Shown piece after piece: positions 43,318 through 51,711 of a stretch of 64,000 nt of DNA. The DNA is from an uncultured Propionibacterium sp. (lineage in GTDB: Bacteria > Actinomycetota > Actinomycetes > Propionibacteriales > Propionibacteriaceae). A program made the translations under genes and the position numbers. The notes below the pieces were generated by a model that saw only the letters and a list, made by a program, of their open reading frames with translations, was not told where the DNA came from and searched no databases. The DNA is taken from contig CALHWB010000005.1 in assembly GCA_938036835.1 (NCBI GenBank), forward strand, positions 1 through 64,000. The letters run 5' to 3'. Position 1 is the first letter of the stretch. Each line of letters opens with the position of its first letter.

Positions 43318-46300
43318 CTACGTCCTCTTCTGTTGAGCTGCCATCATCTCGTTTAGCTCAGCAGCGGTCTCCTCCATGAGAGTGCAGGCGATCTCCCCGA
43401 CGTGTCGATGCCGCCACGAAGCACGGGGCGTGTCGCGCACCCAGGAATTGAAGGCCCCGAGTGCTGGGCCGCATTGGATCTGATAGTCGAGTTTAAGATC
43501 GGGCGTCCCATCAAGGGCAGCGCGCTGGCTGTGAGCGAAATACCAGCGGAATACGAGAGCCATCCTGTGGTGTTCATCCCGTTCGGCCCGCATGACTTGG
43601 CTGGGGTTGCGCGTGGCCAAATAAGCGCGGGTGTCAGCCCAAACCTCCTCCAATGAGCGACGAAAGTAGCGCGTCTCCAGTAGCATTCGGGTGTTCTCGT
43701 CGAGGTCGGCGAGGGAATCATGGGTCCTGTAAAGCTCGAGAAGCTTTCGGGCACGGGCAGGGAAGAAGATCCCCCGTCGCACCACCTGTACCTGGGAGCC
43801 GAGTTCGAACATGTCGCCTGCAGGCGCGTAGTCAGTGTCCTGGATGTCAAGACCCTCGAGGAGGTCCTTAACCGTCTCGGAGATGCCTGATTCGACGGTG
43901 CACAGATTGATCGAGCCGGTTAGCACGAAGTCTGCCCCCATGGCGAACGCAGCAGCGGCGGCTTCTGGCGCACCGATGCCTCCAGCTAAGCCGACTCGGG
44001 TGCACATCTCTGGCACGTAGCCGTGCTCTTGGGTCGCCCGCCGGGCCTCCCGCCTCAGAGCGGGGAAGAGGACAAGTGGATTGCGTCGATCAGTGTGCCC
44101 GCCGGAATCACCCTCAACACATAGATCATCAGCAACCGGTACCTCACGCAACAACTCCGCCTGCTCGACGGTGAGTTGGCCGCAGGCGAGGAGATTTTCA
44201 ATGATCTCGGGTGGAGCTGGGGCAAGAAATTCACGAGCCACCTCCGGCCGCGACACCTTGGCCAACAGGTGCGTGCGCCGGTTCACTCTGCCGTCAGTGC
44301 TCCGCTGCAGTCCAGCACCAACATAGCGTATAAGTTCAGGCGTCACGCGGACGAAGGCGGAGGCCTCAACGTGCGTGATTCTCTCCTCTAACAGGAGTCT
44401 GACTAGCTCCTCCTGGGAGTCGGTATCGTAGACGTCATGCACGATATTCACCCCGAAAGGAGCCCGTAGTCCACCCGCTGCACGAACCTCCGTGATCGCG
44501 GCGCGAACGTCTGCCGTCGACTGGCCTCCGGAACCCAAGTAGGCTAGCACACCCGCGCGTGCCGCATCGATAACGAGTGCGGGGGAGGCGATGCCGCGAT
44601 ACATACCGCCGCAGACATAGGCGTAAGTCAGCCCATGCGTATTCCGAAAGGCTGAAGATCCCAGGCGCCTTCCGGGCGTCTCTTCTATCGCGATTACCTC
44701 GGCAGGAACTGATGCAGTAGGTTTTGGCCACTGAGTGGGCCGTACGGTCCAGTTAGCTGCTATGGAATCGGTGAGACGGGTAAGGATTCCACCAGGGGCC
44801 AACTCGCGGACTGTTATGCCGCGGTCGAGGAACCAGCCCACGGTATCGAGCCAGCGTACTGGAGAGACGAGTTGACGGGCAAGCAGGTCGCGAGGATCGC
44901 CTGTGTACGGCTGTGCTGTCACATTGGCGATGACGGGGTGCTGTAGTGTCGCGAAATGCGTTCGGTCGAGTGTCGCTCGGAACTCCTTAGCCAGGCTCGC
45001 CATGTATCGAGAGTGGAAGGCCCCGCTAACATTCAGCCGAACAAAGTGCACACCTTTTCTGGTGAAGAGTGCGCCGCAGCGGTCGATATCTTCAGCGAGG
45101 CCAGAGAGAACCGTTTGCACGGGGCTATTGAGGTTGGCGATATCGACCGTGTCTTCACCCGCCTCTTGGAGCATGTCGCGGATTCGGCTCTCCCCGAGGC
45201 CGAGAACCGCACCCATCCCTCCGCCTTTGATCCTGCTCATGAGACGACCGCGCTCGGCGACGAGTCGCAACGCATCGCCGAAGCTCAGGGCTCCAGCTGC
45301 GTAAAGCGCGGTGAATTCACCAAGGCTGTGCCCAGCGAATACGACATCAGTGGGCTTGCCCTCATCGGCGCAGAACGCTTCGTACGCGAGAGCACCTACA
45401 ACGAAGAGTGCGGGCTGGGTGTACTGGGTCTGTGAGAGGCACTGGTCAGGGTCTTCGAGACAGAGTGTGCGGAGGGAATAACCGAGGATCTGGTCAGCCT
45501 CTCGGATATATTTCGGGAAGCGGCTGAAAAGGTCAGCGCCCATGCCCACCCTCTGCGCCCCCTGGCCAGGGAAAACAACAGCGAGCCGTTCAATAGTGGC
45601 GTCTCGCTCGGCTGAATTTCCGGGTATGACGGAGGAACTTGACTCGGTGGAACGTGGTGTGGCACTTATCTGGGTCATGGCTCTTCTCGGAGTTTGGGTC
45701 GCAAGTCCGATCTCAGCAACGCGGGCCGAAACTGGTTCTTGCGGGCAGAACGGGCCAGTGAGGTTGATGACGCGGCCTTGGAGACGGCGCCCAAAGTCCA
45801 TGCGGAGGTAACTCGACATTGAGCCGGTAGGGCTGAGATCTACGTACTTCGCGGTGCCGTTCTCCTCTATCCGGAACGCAGCGTCCTGCCAGCGGAAAGG
45901 ATCACGAGCTATGCGCCACAGGTGCTCGACGGTGACTTCTGTAATCTCGCGCCCAGTGACCGCTGATATAACGGGCAGGTGGGGACGGTTAAGTGAGATG
46001 TGGGCAAGGGCGGCCAAGAAATCTTCGCGGATGACATCAATGAGCGAAGAGTGGAAGGGGTAAGAGACAGGAGCCGCCTCGGCGGTGATACCAACGGACA
46101 ACAGCGCAGCGGTGCGTGCCGCAATAGCCTCAGGAGGCCCGGCAACGACGAAGTGCCTAGAGGCACTAATCCCAGCGAGCTCCAACGGCGCCCACGCGGC
46201 CGGGTCATCACTGAAGAGCGCGTGGTTCTCGAGGATCGCCAGCAAGCTGCCTACAGGCTGGTGCCGCTCAAGCGAACGGATCTGCTCGACGAGGGTTTTG

Positions 46301-46770
46301 AGTAGCCATTCTCGGTCAAGGACGCCGGCGACATTAAGAGCGATGAACTCACCCAGACTAGAGCCCGCCACGATGTCCGGGGTTATTCCTCGGGCCATGA
46401 GGCTGTCGGCCAGTGCGAGCTGGATGATGGCGATGCCTGGATGCGAAAGCCGCAGGTCTGCCATAGCGAACGGTGCGCCGGGCGGGCGGGTCATGATCTC
46501 GTCTAGAACACCACCATGCCCGTAGTCGCAGAGGATCTGTTCCATAGCCAGTGCGGACTCCCGGAAGACCTCATCGTGCTCGAAATGGTAGCGCCCCATC
46601 CCGTAGTATTGGGTGCCCTGGCCACCGAAGACGAAGACCACGGGTTTTGCTCCCCACGAAGGTGGCACGATGTGGGCGTGCTCGGCTGCTCCGGTCACAG
46701 GAGCGCGCATGTCGGTGGTCAATGGTCTCGTGGATTCAGTTCCGCCCGAGCTCCAAGTGGCTCCAAGCAC
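43318..46770 (-). CDS. Trans-acting AT-AT-ER protein of the PKS (PedC/MmpC/PksE type)
   Basis: This 1,150-residue protein supplies what the PKS modules lack. AT1 (about residues 44-345) has GGQGTQ and GSSLGE (Ser about 137) and may be the acyl-hydrolase or proofreading type known in such fusions. AT2 (about 395-675) has FPGQGAQ, GHSLGE (Ser about 482) and SGAFHSRYM, the malonyl-type signature, so it probably loads malonyl-CoA onto all ACPs. The C-terminal part (about 700-1150) is a flavin-dependent PfaD/FabK-like enoylreductase with GGMYRGIAS, GDSGGHTDRR and a GGIGAP phosphate-binding loop. It could reduce enoyl chains in modules lacking an ER. The GTG start at 46770 overlaps the permease gene by 35 bases; an ATG at 46710 is possible. 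The stop lies three bases before the giant PKS start. Confidence 0.92.
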   Translation of the reverse strand: MLGATWSSGGTESTRPLTTDMRAPVTGAAEHAHIVPPSWGAKPVVFVFGGQGTQYYGMGRYHFEHDEVFRESALAMEQILCDYGHGGVLDEIMTRPPGAPFAMADLRLSHPGIAIIQLALADSLMARGITPDIVAGSSLGEFIALNVAGVLDREWLLKTLVEQIRSLERHQPVGSLLAILENHALFSDDPAAWAPLELAGISASRHFVVAGPPEAIAARTAALLSVGITAEAAPVSYPFHSSLIDVIREDFLAALAHISLNRPHLPVISAVTGREITEVTVEHLWRIARDPFRWQDAAFRIEENGTAKYVDLSPTGSMSSYLRMDFGRRLQGRVINLTGPFCPQEPVSARVAEIGLATQTPRRAMTQISATPRSTESSSSVIPGNSAERDATIERLAVVFPGQGAQRVGMGADLFSRFPKYIREADQILGYSLRTLCLEDPDQCLSQTQYTQPALFVVGALAYEAFCADEGKPTDVVFAGHSLGEFTALYAAGALSFGDALRLVAERGRLMSRIKGGGMGAVLGLGESRIRDMLQEAGEDTVDIANLNSPVQTVLSGLAEDIDRCGALFTRKGVHFVRLNVSGAFHSRYMASLAKEFRATLDRTHFATLQHPVIANVTAQPYTGDPRDLLARQLVSPVRWLDTVGWFLDRGITVRELAPGGILTRLTDSIAANWTVRPTQWPKPTASVPAEVIAIEETPGRRLGSSAFRNTHGLTYAYVCGGMYRGIASPALVIDAARAGVLAYLGSGGQSTADVRAAITEVRAAGGLRAPFGVNIVHDVYDTDSQEELVRLLLEERITHVEASAFVRVTPELIRYVGAGLQRSTDGRVNRRTHLLAKVSRPEVAREFLAPAPPEIIENLLACGQLTVEQAELLREVPVADDLCVEGDSGGHTDRRNPLVLFPALRREARRATQEHGYVPEMCTRVGLAGGIGAPEAAAAAFAMGADFVLTGSINLCTVESGISETVKDLLEGLDIQDTDYAPAGDMFELGSQVQVVRRGIFFPARARKLLELYRTHDSLADLDENTRMLLETRYFRRSLEEVWADTRAYLATRNPSQVMRAERDEHHRMALVFRWYFAHSQRAALDGTPDLKLDYQIQCGPALGAFNSWVRDTPRASWRHRHVGEIACTLMEETAAELNEMMAAQQKRT

Positions 46771-47503
46771 GTAAGGTTGCCCAGAGTGAGACAGCAGCGA
46801 CGGCTAATGGGAGTAGACACTGCACGAAAGTGGGGCGTAGCGCGGGTGAGAAACCCGCAAGCAGGCCAGGGACTGACCAAGGGAACCAGGACCCAATACC
46901 GATCGCCGTAAGCAGTTGCACCGCGGCGATTAAGCCAAGGAGCACCGCGATGGCAGGCAGGTAACTGCGTCGTAAGGTCGCGACCCATGCCAAGGGGAAG
47001 GCATTGAAGCCCGAAAGCATTGAGACGATAAAGGGCAACCAAGCATCAGCCGGGGAACCGCTCATCGGGCCGAGCGCTAAGCCCACGATGAGGGCAACAA
47101 GCGTGATGAGGACCGAAGCAACGGTGATCCATACGATGGATGTGACGAACTTGGCCAGTGCGAGGTTACGGCGGCTCAGAGGTAGGCCAAAGAGATTTAC
47201 GATGGTGTTCTCACTGAATTCCCGGCCGAAGGTCCAGGCGCAGACAAACCCGGCGCTAAGGAGCATCGTGACGGATACTACCTGGGCGCACAGGCCAAAG
47301 TATGCCTCCCATCCCTCACCGTGCACGAGCAGGGAAGCTTTTGTAGCGAAGACGCCCTGCAGGTCGACACGCAACGCAGCGACGCCGCCAGCAGTGAGTG
47401 CGGACGGGAAGAGGACTACCAGCAGCGTGGCTATCTTGACGACGTTTGATCGTCGTAGTTTCTCTGCCTCAAACCGTAAGGCTACGGGGAAAAGAGGGCT
47501 CAT
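46736..47503 (-). CDS. ABC-2-type transporter permease
   Basis: A 255-residue integral membrane protein with about six hydrophobic segments, near residues 25-45, 68-92, 110-145, 155-178, 188-212 and 222-246. It is typical of the short permeases paired with BcrA-type ATPases in antibiotic export and lantibiotic-immunity systems. Its ATG overlaps the stop of the ATPase gene by four bases (ATGA). The substrate cannot be read from the sequence. Its place at the head of the PKS operon makes export of, or protection from, the polyketide likely. Confidence 0.85.
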   Translation of the reverse strand: MSPLFPVALRFEAEKLRRSNVVKIATLLVVLFPSALTAGGVAALRVDLQGVFATKASLLVHGEGWEAYFGLCAQVVSVTMLLSAGFVCAWTFGREFSENTIVNLFGLPLSRRNLALAKFVTSIVWITVASVLITLVALIVGLALGPMSGSPADAWLPFIVSMLSGFNAFPLAWVATLRRSYLPAIAVLLGLIAAVQLLTAIGIGSWFPWSVPGLLAGFSPALRPTFVQCLLPLAVAAVSLWATLRAWSHLELGRN

Positions 47504-48249
47504 GATGGCAACTCCCGACGCTGGCGCGCTTGGTCAGCGCGCAGGATTGTTTCAAAAAAGGCTTTCTCAAGATCGTGTCCATCCGTGTCCAGATCACCGA
47601 CAATCGTGCCGCGGTGCAGCAAGGTGATCTGGTCTGCGAGCCGAGCGAGCTCGTCTAGGTGGTGACTGGAGATGAACACTGCCCCGCCGGAGTCGGCGAC
47701 TTCCCGGATGAGTTCGCGTAATCCGCGGATAGCGATGGGGTCAAGAGTGTTTGCTGGCTCGTCGAGGATTAGCACCTCGGGACCGGGACCGAGCGCTGCG
47801 GCGAGAGCGACCTTTTGCCGCGTGCCAAGAGAGAGCCGGTTCGTCCGCGTATCGACCCAGGGTGCAAGCCCTAGGCGTTCGACGGTGTAATCAATGAGTC
47901 CGCCTACGCGGTTTGCTGGCAGACCACGCAGAGCGAACATGCTGTTCAGGTGTTCACGCACTGTAAACTCGGAGTAGAGGGCGGGGCCTTCTATCATGTG
48001 CCCTATCTGTCCCCAGGCCGCGGCTGGGAGACGGCTTACGGGGGATCCCAGAAGGCGGACCTCTCCGGAGTCCACTTGCAGCATCCCGAGTAGATTGCGC
48101 ATCAGGGTTGTCTTTCCGGCGCCGTTCATGCCAACGAGCGCGTGAACGGTTCCAAACTCAACATGCAGTGTGACGGAATTGAGGACTGTCTGCCCTCGCA
48201 GCCGAGTTATCACGTCCAAGGCCTCGATGCCGCTGTTCTTGTTGCTCAT
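47500..48249 (-). CDS. ABC transporter ATP-binding protein (export/self-resistance type)
   Basis: A 249-residue nucleotide-binding subunit with Walker A (GMNGAGKTT, about residues 38-46), a signature variant LGTRQ in place of LSGGQ (about 135-139), Walker B (LILDEP, about 156-161) and an H-loop (SSHHLDEL, about 190-197). It resembles BcrA/CcmA-like drug and bacteriocin exporters and should energise the permease encoded next. Its ATG overlaps the stop of the upstream MFS fragment by four bases (ATGA). Its translation may therefore depend on ribosomes that first read that fragment. Confidence 0.88.
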   Translation of the reverse strand: MSNKNSGIEALDVITRLRGQTVLNSVTLHVEFGTVHALVGMNGAGKTTLMRNLLGMLQVDSGEVRLLGSPVSRLPAAAWGQIGHMIEGPALYSEFTVREHLNSMFALRGLPANRVGGLIDYTVERLGLAPWVDTRTNRLSLGTRQKVALAAALGPGPEVLILDEPANTLDPIAIRGLRELIREVADSGGAVFISSHHLDELARLADQITLLHRGTIVGDLDTDGHDLEKAFFETILRADQARQRRELPS

Positions 48250-48668
48250 CGACGAACCCCGCCATGCCAGAGATCAGGATTACAGGGCGCCTTGAGTGCG
48301 GTGACGATCGTCGTTAATCCCGCTAACGCGCGCATGCCCCAGATAGCTTGCCTGAACCTCACAACAAACCCATTCATAATTTGGTCGAAAAGAGTAGGAA
48401 TGAGTGATCTGAGTTCGCAAGCTGTAACGACACCAAGCGACGGTGAATTCGCTACAGCAGCAACAAGCTCGTCAGGTAGTCTGTCGAGGTGCAAATGGCT
48501 ACGATAAGAAGTTGTGAGGATGGTGCCGAAGCTGGCTACTCCGACGGATCTACCGAGCTGGCGCATGCTCTGTAAAGCAGCCGATCCGCCCCCACTACGT
48601 TCAGCGCCAAGAAAACTCATCACCGGATCCATGCAAATTTGCTGGGTGCAGCTAATCCCGATTATCAT
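48246..48668 (-). pseudogene. C-terminal fragment of a DHA2-type MFS exporter at the operon head
   Basis: The 140-residue frame matches only the last quarter of QacA/EmrB-like drug exporters (14 membrane segments, usually about 480-520 residues). It has MSFLGAERSGGGSAALQSMR and LGRSVGVASFGTILTTSYRS, the conserved region around the last two membrane helices. The transport core is missing, so it cannot export anything. Still, it has a proper ribosome site (GGAG, six bases before ATG 48668), sits about 40 bases downstream of a good promoter, and its stop overlaps the ABC ATPase start. It may survive as a translated leader for the operon. Confidence 0.7.
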
Positions 48669-48707
48669 GATTCACTCCGTGAAATGTAGTGCGCCAAGCT
48701 GAAGACT

Positions 48708-48736
48708 AATATAAACCAAGTCTAGTCTAGGGTGAA
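48708..48736 (-). promoter_or_regulatory. Candidate sigma70-type promoter of the polyketide operon
   Basis: Read on the minus strand: a -35 box TTCACC (48731-48736), a 17-base spacer and a -10 box TATATT (48708-48713), five of six matches to TATAAT. Transcription would begin near 48700, about 30 bases before the first ATG. The spacer contains an inverted repeat CTAG-N-CTAG (48722-48730), placed where a repressor could block polymerase. No regulator gene of the cluster was found in the window. Confidence 0.5.
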
Positions 48737-48909
48737 CTGGGGTGCACCGCAAGTTGTGGACGCAGTTCAGGTGGAACGTTGCCGTCTGAGGGTTGCACTA
48801 GGTGTTGCGGGTCATGAGGTTGTTGACGCGGTCATGGCATGAGAGGGGGCAGGTCCTCGATAAGGATGGAAGTTACGACACAACCATTCCGAACAAGGAG
48901 CCTGCACCC

Positions 48910-49260
48910 ACCGTAATGCTGCCCTGAGCTTCGAAGCACGCCGACGACTCGTGGCTCGCTGCCAGCACCGCCCGATCGCCCATGTCGCCGCCAAGGCCGG
49001 CGTCTCCCGCGCTTGACTGTCCACATGGGTCAACCGCTACCGAGAACACGGGGAGGCCGGGCTGCTCGACCGGTCCAGTCGACCGCACCACAGCCCGGGC
49101 CAGACCCCCGCCCACGTCGTCGCCGTGATCGAGCACCTGCGCCGCACCCACAAGTGGTCAGCACGCCTGATCACAGCAGAATTGGCCGACCGCGGCATCA
49201 CCATCTCCCAGAGCACCGTCACCCGCTGGCTGGCACGACTAGGCCTTGAAGATCGCATTG
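48910..49260 (+). pseudogene. IS481-family transposase N-terminal fragment
   Basis: The frame reads FEARRRLVARCQHRPIAHVA, then AAKAGVSRA, a TGA stop at 49014-49016, then LSTWVNRYREHGEAGLLDRS and IEHLRRTHKWSARLITAELA up to STVTRWLARLGL. This is the helix-turn-helix region of IS481 transposases. The catalytic rve half is missing: similarity ends at about 49255 and unrelated sequence follows. Confidence 0.7.
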
Positions 49261-49380
49261 ACCAGCTCGGCCCGACTCGTCCGGGTGTGGAGGTCAGTCA
49301 TGGCGGTTTGGTAGATCGTGCGGGCGAGGTAGTGATTTGAGGTAGCGGTTGGGTTGTCATCGTGGCAGAACTCCCAGACT

Positions 49381-49620
49381 GGCCTCGGGGTTGATGCAGT
49401 GCTCGAACTCTCGGATGGCAGGTGGGCAGGCTTCGAAGTGAAACTGGACGAAGCTTCGGCCGAAGCCGCTGCGTGCTCGCTGTTGCACATGGCCGCCAAG
49501 ATTGGCCATGATCGCCAAGGCAAATCGGCGCTCATCGTGCTGACTGGAGGCCGCTATGCCTACAAGCTGCCCGACTGTGTCTGCGTCGTGCCGATTACCG
49601 TTATTGGGCTCTCAATCTAT
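49381..49620 (+). pseudogene. C-terminal fragment of a DUF4143-type AAA ATPase
   Basis: About 75 residues, containing VDAVLELSDGRWAGFEVKL, SALIVLTGGRYAYKLPDCV and VVPITVIG. They match the end of the 'ATP-binding protein, DUF4143' family, where an E-VK motif belongs to a nuclease-like fold. The N-terminal ATPase domain is absent. Just upstream (about 49240-49385) an unassigned minus-strand fragment ending ...TSRAELVNAIFKA can be read. Confidence 0.5.
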
Positions 49621-49671
49621 GAATCACTGGTGCAAGTTTCGACAAGCTTCCCGCTAGGTCCACGTAAGATG

Positions 49672-49719
49672 AGAAAATCGAAGCTTGCCCCCGTCTGGTG
49701 ACGGGGGCAAGCTTCGATT
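49672..49719 (-). terminator. Perfect 20-bp hairpin, probable terminator for minus-strand transcripts
   Basis: Arms at 49676-49695 and 49700-49719 are perfect reverse complements with a 4-base loop. On the minus strand the stem is followed by TTTTC. It lies about 70 bases downstream of the recombinase-fragment stop, as a rho-independent terminator would. The T-tract is short, so it could also be a relic of a mobile-element end. Confidence 0.5.
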
Positions 49720-49790
49720 CTGCGGTGACATCGGTTTGGGGCGCCGGTGCTGGTGTGGGCCAGTATGCTGGCTGTGGGCTTGTCGGGTGT

Positions 49791-50060
49791 TTAGGTGGCG
49801 TTCTCTTCGTCGTTGATGGTGATGCGGGTGAACAGGGCCCGGTTGAGGATGCGTCGTTCGGCGGGGTTGCACTTGGTGTAGAGGTCGTCGACGTCGTAGC
49901 GGGTGGTGTCGTGGCCGATCTCCTTGGCGACGAACTCTTCGTCGGTCTGGAGATTTTCCTGGCCGAAGCGGGCGTGCAAGCGGGCTTCGCCGCGTTCGGT
50001 GTAGGCCGGATGCGATGAACCCGGGCAGGGATTCCTGGGTGCGGATGGCCATGACGTGGC
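49791..50060 (-). pseudogene. C-terminal fragment of a large serine recombinase
   Basis: The readable part contains ARFGQENLQTDEEFVAKEIG, then LYTKCNPAERRILNRALFTR and ITINDEEN before a stop. The 'P-x-x-RR-x-x-N-x-A-x-F' pattern is typical of the tail of large serine integrases and resolvases. The catalytic Ser domain and the recombinase and zinc-ribbon domains are missing, and the 5' end abuts the truncated radical SAM gene on the other strand. It points to a lost prophage or integrative element. Confidence 0.45.
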
Positions 50061-50075
50061 ACCTCCGGCATTGTT

Positions 50076-50612
50076 ATGGTCGGTGAGGGCTACCGGAGAG
50101 TGCAGAGCCACAAGTATGCGATTAGTGGGGACAAGATCCAGCAGCAGACAGAGCGCAAGCGGGGGATTGGGAATACGCAGCTGCTCAGCGCTGGTTGCGG
50201 TTCCTACGGTTTCCTGAATTCAACTCTGTACTGGAACACGAAGTCGCTGGGCCAATGGGGTGAGAGCCTGCGCCAGGGGTTGCACCCCACTTGGCGCGGT
50301 GCAACCCTCGATAGGGATGGGCTAATGCGCAAGACGATGGTACTGGGCGTTCACACCAGCCACGGGATCGATCGGCGCGAGTTCACGTCCAAGTTCGGTG
50401 TGGACCCAGTGTCGGTGTTTCCGGCTGAGATTTCTTCCGCTGTTTCTCTCGGCCTTTTCCGCGTAACCGAAGAGGCTATCCGGCCGACCGAGCTCGGCTA
50501 CTTCTTCGGTGATGAACTCAGCGTGAGCTTCTACTCCGAAGCAGTGCGACGTCAACTATCCAGGCTAGGCATGACATACGGCATGTTCTTCGAACAGGAT
50601 ATGTACGCATGA
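50076..50612 (+). pseudogene. Truncated HemN-like radical SAM protein (C-terminal part)
   Basis: The 178-residue frame matches the C-terminal 40% of HemN/HemW-like proteins: the GxGxxSYxF-like stretch SAGCGSYGFLNSTLYWN, then LMRKTMVLGVHTSHGIDRRE and KFGVDPVSVFPAEI, ending in the winged-helix 'HemN_C' region. The radical SAM core with its CxxxCxxC cluster is missing, so no SAM chemistry is possible. Its stop overlaps the following HAD gene by four bases (ATGA). HemN-like enzymes occur in some natural-product clusters, but this copy is broken. Confidence 0.6.
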
Positions 50613-51175
50613 ACCTAGTCATTGCGCTTGATGCCATGGGGGTCATCTACCGCTCGGCCGATGACGTAACCGAGCTGCTCATCCCGTTTCTCCGAGCCAA
50701 AGGCTGCCGATTGCCGACCGCGGAGATCGAGCGGCATTACTTGGCCGCCAGCCTCGGCCAGTTGACCTCAGACGAGTTATGGATTGTTTGCGGCCTTCAG
50801 CCGGGCTTGGACGACGAGTACTGCCAGGGCCATCAGCTGACACCGGGCATTCGCGACCTGATCAGCGACGCGGATGCCGCGGGGCTGCCGGTCGTCGCGC
50901 TGACGAACGACGTCTCGGCGTGGTCGCGGGTGCTGCGTGACCGCTTCCACCTAGGTGCGGTCGCAGAGTGGGTGGTCAGCGCGGACATCGGTGTGCGCAA
51001 GCCGGACCCACGGGCCTATGCAAAACTGCTCGAACGAGTCAACCGTGACGCACACGACGTGCTCTTCCTCGACGACCGCCAAGCCAACGTCGATGCGGCC
51101 CGCAACATCGGCATCGACGCCCACACCTTCGTCAGCGTCGCCGACGCCCGACACCTCGCAGGGCTGTCCTCGTGA
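50609..51175 (+). CDS. HAD-superfamily hydrolase-like protein
   Basis: A 188-residue HAD-IA fold. Motif I is LDAMGVIY (about residues 7-14): the nucleophile Asp is present, but the second Asp of DxD is Met. Motif II is ALTNDVS (about 96-102), motif III has the Lys in GVRKPDP (about 130-136), and motif IV is FLDDRQANV (about 152-160). Without the second Asp it may not be an ordinary phosphatase. It is sandwiched by 4-base overlaps between the truncated radical SAM gene and a GNAT gene, so the three were once one operon. The physiological substrate is unknown. Confidence 0.75.
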   Translation: MNLVIALDAMGVIYRSADDVTELLIPFLRAKGCRLPTAEIERHYLAASLGQLTSDELWIVCGLQPGLDDEYCQGHQLTPGIRDLISDADAAGLPVVALTNDVSAWSRVLRDRFHLGAVAEWVVSADIGVRKPDPRAYAKLLERVNRDAHDVLFLDDRQANVDAARNIGIDAHTFVSVADARHLAGLSS

Positions 51176-51597
51176 ACTGCGTTGAACTGTTGGTTTTCGC
51201 CCCTGGAGACCAGGTTGCGCTGCCGATAGATGCTCAGGTGCGTAATCTGTTCGCCACCGAGTACCACTCATACCACTACATGGAGCAGGTCAACGACCAA
51301 ACACGACTGCGCTGTCTGGCTTTGGACCATGGGCGGGTCGTGGGATTTGCAGGCGCGGACGTGCGGGGTAGGTACGCCACGGCCGGGAACCTCCTGGTCG
51401 CCTCGTCCGTGCGCGGGCGCGGGATTGGGCGCAAGATCGAAAGACTACGGCATTCTTGGCTGACGACACATGGCCTTCGCACAATCGTTAGCTGCACCTG
51501 TGAGACCACAGCTAGCCAGCAGCTAAAACTCGAAATCGGTATGCGCCCAATCACCATACGATTCGGGTTCCGGCTCGGAGTTGCCGGCTCTCCATGA
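51172..51597 (+). CDS. GNAT-family N-acetyltransferase
   Basis: A 141-residue protein with the acetyl-CoA binding motif A at about residues 76-92 (LLVASSVRGRGIGRKI, the R/QxxGxG/A loop) after a beta-bulge strand (GNLLVAS). The GTG start overlaps the HAD stop (GTGA). The substrate is unknown; the context suggests a small-molecule modification shared with the HAD protein. I do not read it as the GNAT loading domain of the PKS: it is on the other strand, in a different operon and single-domain. The C-terminus past about residue 125 looks less conserved and may be altered by the adjacent rearrangement. Confidence 0.7.
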   Translation: MNCVELLVFAPGDQVALPIDAQVRNLFATEYHSYHYMEQVNDQTRLRCLALDHGRVVGFAGADVRGRYATAGNLLVASSVRGRGIGRKIERLRHSWLTTHGLRTIVSCTCETTASQQLKLEIGMRPITIRFGFRLGVAGSP

Positions 51598-51711
51598 GGG
51601 GGAGTCGGTGAGGTCGCGTTGGGTGCGTTGCCGGGTCTGGTTGAGTTTGTTGCCGGTCATCCAGCCGCCATCCCAGGACAGCCGAAGGATTGGAGACTCA
51701 CGAATGGTGTC

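Noticed and set aside
51172..51597. GNAT protein as starter-loading enzyme for the PKS
   Set aside because: It is in a different operon and orientation, has no decarboxylase/ACP partner, and overlaps a HAD gene.
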